Origin: Anaerolineales bacterium
GTDB lineage: Bacteria > Chloroflexota > Anaerolineae > Anaerolineales > UBA6663
Reading direction: 5' to 3'
Assembly (NCBI GenBank): GCA_016789245.1
Contig: JAEURM010000068.1
Coordinates: 1 to 8,673, forward strand
Length of the DNA stretch: 8,673 bases
Shown: piece after piece, positions 6,448 through 8,673 of the stretch
Layout: the number at the start of each line of letters is the position of its first letter
Numbering within the stretch: position 1 is the stretch's first letter
The notes under the pieces: generated by a model
Databases searched by the model: none
What the model was told of the DNA's origin: nothing
The model's input: only the letters and a program-made list of their open reading frames with translations
Program-made: the position numbers and the translations under genes

Positions 6448-6549
6448 GTCACGGCAAGCGAGCGCCTGTAGTGAGCAAAGCAGTCTCCGAAATTGGAGTG
6501 GCCATAATTTTGGGAGATTGCGTCACTCGCGTTGCTCGTTCGCAATGAC
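6448..6549. repeat. Palindromic MITE-like intergenic repeat (GTCA...GCAA/GAGCGA...CAGTCTCC type)
   Basis: The left arm, 6448-6488, begins GTCACGGCAAGCGAGCG and ends CAGTCTCC. The right arm, 6513-6549, read on the minus strand begins GTCATTGCGAACGAGCAACG and ends CAATCTCC. The arms align with a few gaps as inverted copies around a central spacer, and a small inner palindrome (CTCC-GAAATT-GGAG, 6485-6498) sits at the end of the left arm. The element ends 9 nt before the stop of the fusion gene. The sequence matches, from memory, a widespread 'GTCATTGCGAGC...GCAATCTCC' palindromic repeat seen in many bacterial genomes. It carries no ORF, and no U-tract follows it, so it is better called a non-autonomous or REP-like repeat than a terminator. 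Confidence 0.85.
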
Positions 6550-6558
6550 TCTTTTACA

Positions 6559-7947
6559 TTAACCACCCGCTAGTTTATAAACCTTGCCATCTAGCTGGCG
6601 GCCTAACAGGCTCTCCATTTTCTGCGAGACGGCGGCGACTTGGGCCACGTTGACGCCCGTTTTTACGCCCATGGCTTCTAGCATGTTCACCGTATCTTCG
6701 GTGGCAATGTTGCCAGTAGCGCCGGGGATAAACGGACAGCCGCCCAGCCCACCAAACGCCGTGTCAAAATAGTTCACGCCGGAGCGCATGGCCGAAAGCA
6801 CGTTGGCCAGGCCCATCCCGCGCGTATCATGCAAATGCAGAACGAGCGGCACCGGCTTCACCATGGGCCGCAGTTCTTGCACCAAGCGCCGCACGGCCTG
6901 CGGGTTAGCCATGCCGGTGCTATCCGCCAGCAAAAGCTCATCCACGCCCAAGGCTAAAATGCGGCGCACCATGCCAATCACTTTGCGCGGCTCAATTGCG
7001 CCTTCTTCCACACTGCCAAACGCGCACTGCACGCCGGCGCGCACGCTTAAGCCTTTGGCCCGCGCCGCCCGCACCATTTCTTCTAAATCTAGCAGGCCAT
7101 CTTCCACACTTTTGCCTATATTCTTTTGGTTGTGCGCTTCACTAGCGGAAACGGAAATATCCACCTGCTGTAAATCCGCCGCCGCCGCGCGCTCTACGCC
7201 TTTGCTATTGAGGGCCAAGCCGCTATAAATGACGCCGGGCTGGCGTTGAATGCGCGCACACACGTCTTCAGCATCGGCCATCTGCGGCACTTTTTGTGGA
7301 TGCACAAAGGAGGCCACCTGAATGCGCCGCAAACCAGATTGCGAAAGCGCATCAATCATTTCCACTTTGGTGGTGGTGGGAATGAGGGTGGCTTCGGCTT
7401 GCCAGCCATCACGCGGCCCCACTTCAATGATGTGCGCTTCATGCGATAAAGTGGGCACATCCAAAGATTCACTGCGCCGCCACAGCCGATTATGATAGAG
7501 CAGAGGCGTATCGGCGCCGCTGGAATCCGTGGCGAGCACTTCGCCTACAAAAATCACATGGTCACCGCCATCGTACACTTGCCACACTTTGCAATCTAAC
7601 CAGCACAGCACGCCGGGCAAAATCGGGCTATCCGTGACGGCGGTATTGATTGCAATTCCTTCAAACCGGTCTTCCACGCCCGGCTTCATGCCGGCAAACA
7701 CCAAGCCATATTCCATTTGGTTCATATCTAGCACATTCACGGCAAACGCGCCGCTTTGCTCTATGGCCGTGCAAGTGTACAGTTTTTTATCTAGGCACAC
7801 TGAAATCAGCGGCGGGTTCAGGCTCACGCTACTGAACGAGCTGACGGTGAGGCCAAGCCGTTGGCCATTGAAGACGGTGGTGACCACCGTAACGCCACTG
7901 GCCCACTGGGCTAAGGCTTGTTTGAAGGCTTGAGGAGAGACGGGCAT
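6559..7947 (-). CDS. Fusion protein: flavin reductase domain + HMG-CoA-lyase-type domain
   Basis: A 462-residue single ORF with two complete domains. Residues 1-155 are a DIM6/NTAB (HpaC-like) flavin reductase: FKQALAQWASGVTVVTT (8-24), TVSSFSSVSLNPPLISVCLD (34-53), GDHVIFVGEV (128-137). It would supply reduced flavin at the cost of NAD(P)H. From residue 172 an HMG-CoA-lyase domain runs to the end: EVGPRDG with R179/D180, SFVHPQKVPQMADA (213-226), D342, the metal pair H371/H373 in LHLHDTRGMG, the catalytic-loop C404 in GLGGCPFIPGATGN, N413 and E417-D418. All sit at a constant offset of 138 from human HMG-CoA lyase numbering as I recall it. One active-site residue differs: human Glu72 is Gln210. 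The linker is about 15 residues with no Met, and only a weak GTG start, so two separate proteins are unlikely. No clear Shine-Dalgarno precedes ATG 7947. Cleavage of a 3-hydroxyacyl-CoA to acyl-CoA and a keto or oxo product is expected. Confidence 0.9.
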   Translation of the reverse strand: MPVSPQAFKQALAQWASGVTVVTTVFNGQRLGLTVSSFSSVSLNPPLISVCLDKKLYTCTAIEQSGAFAVNVLDMNQMEYGLVFAGMKPGVEDRFEGIAINTAVTDSPILPGVLCWLDCKVWQVYDGGDHVIFVGEVLATDSSGADTPLLYHNRLWRRSESLDVPTLSHEAHIIEVGPRDGWQAEATLIPTTTKVEMIDALSQSGLRRIQVASFVHPQKVPQMADAEDVCARIQRQPGVIYSGLALNSKGVERAAAADLQQVDISVSASEAHNQKNIGKSVEDGLLDLEEMVRAARAKGLSVRAGVQCAFGSVEEGAIEPRKVIGMVRRILALGVDELLLADSTGMANPQAVRRLVQELRPMVKPVPLVLHLHDTRGMGLANVLSAMRSGVNYFDTAFGGLGGCPFIPGATGNIATEDTVNMLEAMGVKTGVNVAQVAAVSQKMESLLGRQLDGKVYKLAGG

Positions 7948-7953
7948 AGTTGG

Positions 7954-8025
7954 TAGTCTCGGAGTGAGTTAGTCACCTAGTCGAGTGGTCAGACGAATTG
8001 ACCATTCGACGATTAGACTATTTGA
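7954..8025. repeat. Octamer-phased inverted repeat holding the SDR stop codon
   Basis: The core hairpin pairs 7970-7991 with 7999-8020, 22 nt each and matching at 17 of 22 positions, around a 7-nt loop. Both arms are built of 8-base words of the form TCNANTNG: on the plus strand TCACCTAG and TCGAGTGG, and on the minus strand of the right arm TCTAATCG, TCGAATGG and TCAATTCG, with weaker units on either side. The right arm contains the TAA stop of the SDR gene (8015-8013), so the last codons of that protein are read from repeat sequence. The element fills the gap to the fusion gene. No T-run follows the stem on the transcribed strand. Confidence 0.85.
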
Positions 8026-8673
8026 CGTTTGGAAAAACCTGCGGTGGCAAAGCGCCACATGACTTTAGCGCCGGTGAGCCATTGAATATTGGTTTCACCC
8101 GCCAGCACTTTATCGGCAATAAACGGCGTCACCGTTTCAACTTTATCGCCGAGAATATTGAAGACGCGGCGCGCGCGCGTGAACTCCTGCTCGCGGCCAG
8201 CGTACTGCCCAGTCACCAAATCGGTGATGACGATGCCGGGGCTGATGGAACCAATTTGCACCGGCAAGCCTTTGGTTTTCACATCCAGCGCCAGTGAGCG
8301 CGTGAAGAAACGTTCCGCCGCTTTGGTGCTCCCGTAAACGCCCAACCCAAACCGCGTCCGGCCATTGCTACCAAAGCCTTCAAAGTTGTAAATCGCGCCA
8401 CTGCCTTGCGCGGCCATGCCCAGCACGGCCACTTTGCTCCCGTGCATCACGCCCAGCACGTTCACACTCACCACATCGTGCATCACGCTAGCAGGTTGTT
8501 CCCAAAACGGAACATCGGAGTGCGCGAGGCCGGCGTTGTTAATCCACACATCCACGCGCCCAAATTTGGCTTGGGCCGCGTCCCACAACGCTTGCACTTG
8601 TTCCAGTGAAGTCACATCACAAGACTGGCCAAAAACGCGCTCTGGATGCGTAACATTCTCAGCCAGAAAAAGC
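8013..8673 (-). CDS. Short-chain dehydrogenase/reductase, NYC1/NOL-like (N-terminus outside window)
   Basis: An open frame enters from the right edge and ends at TAA 8015-8013; 219 residues are visible. The TGxxxGxG cofactor loop lies beyond the edge, so the GTG that follows the CD codons near 8615 is internal, not the start. Visible SDR parts: C-D19-V (adenine-contact Asp), WINNAG (43-48), catalytic Y113 and K117 in YGSTKAA, and SISPGIVITDLV. The region before the tyrosine reads IYNFEGFGSNG instead of the usual NISS. This glycine-rich form, with SPGxVxTDL, is what I recall from chlorophyll(ide) b reductases NYC1/NOL and their bacterial relatives, although a chlorophyll role is not implied. 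Ser102 sits 11 rather than 13 residues before the tyrosine, so the catalytic serine assignment is unsure. The last residues RQIV fall in the palindrome. The substrate is unknown, and membership of the pathway encoded next to it is only suggested by position. Confidence 0.88.
   Translation of the reverse strand, partial: LFLAENVTHPERVFGQSCDVTSLEQVQALWDAAQAKFGRVDVWINNAGLAHSDVPFWEQPASVMHDVVSVNVLGVMHGSKVAVLGMAAQGSGAIYNFEGFGSNGRTRFGLGVYGSTKAAERFFTRSLALDVKTKGLPVQIGSISPGIVITDLVTGQYAGREQEFTRARRVFNILGDKVETVTPFIADKVLAGETNIQWLTGAKVMWRFATAGFSKRQIV

Noticed and set aside
7970..8020. att site or tRNA remnant
   Set aside because: No integrase, no second copy in the window, and no cloverleaf potential; the octamer phasing explains the structure.

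Overview
The window is one strand-coherent block: all eight supported protein genes read on the minus strand, so transcription runs from high to low coordinates. No rRNA, tRNA, transposase, integrase or CRISPR array is visible. The genes are those of a bacterium. The style of the intergenic repeats (short phased words and long imperfect palindromes) and the family mix (NYC1/NOL-like SDR, class III CoA-transferase, archaeal-length LeuC) would suit an uncultured Chloroflexota-type genome. That taxonomic guess is inference and weak.

Layout in transcription order: (a) 8673-8013, 3' part of an SDR oxidoreductase cut by the window edge; (b) 7947-6559, a single ORF fusing a flavin reductase domain to an HMG-CoA-lyase-type domain; (c) a 195-nt gap with two different repeats; (d) 6363-1663, a tightly packed run of five overlapping genes: LeuC-like and LeuD-like hydro-lyase subunits, a class III CoA-transferase, a hydantoinase/dihydropyrimidinase-type cyclic amidohydrolase, and a small MazG-like NTP pyrophosphohydrolase; (e) 1581-304, an acyl-CoA-dehydrogenase-fold flavoprotein bracketed by palindromes; (f) 233-1, the 5' end of an unrecognised gene.

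Taken together the genes look catabolic rather than biosynthetic. A cyclic amidohydrolase could open a lactam or imide ring. A LeuCD-type enzyme could hydrate the resulting unsaturated diacid to a malate-type 2-hydroxyacid. The CoA-transferase could activate that acid, and the HMG-CoA-lyase domain could cleave the 3-hydroxyacyl-CoA to a short acyl-CoA and a 2-oxoacid. The flavin reductase domain and the ACAD-fold protein, which lacks the usual catalytic glutamate at both known places, could be the two halves of a flavin-dependent monooxygenase. The chemistry fits, but the substrate cannot be read from the sequence.

Every boundary where genes do not overlap is filled by a different repeat or palindrome, and two of these repeats supply the stop codon of the upstream gene. 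None has a U-tract in the right place for an intrinsic terminator, so the whole block may be co-transcribed. No stretch over 300 bases lacks a gene.
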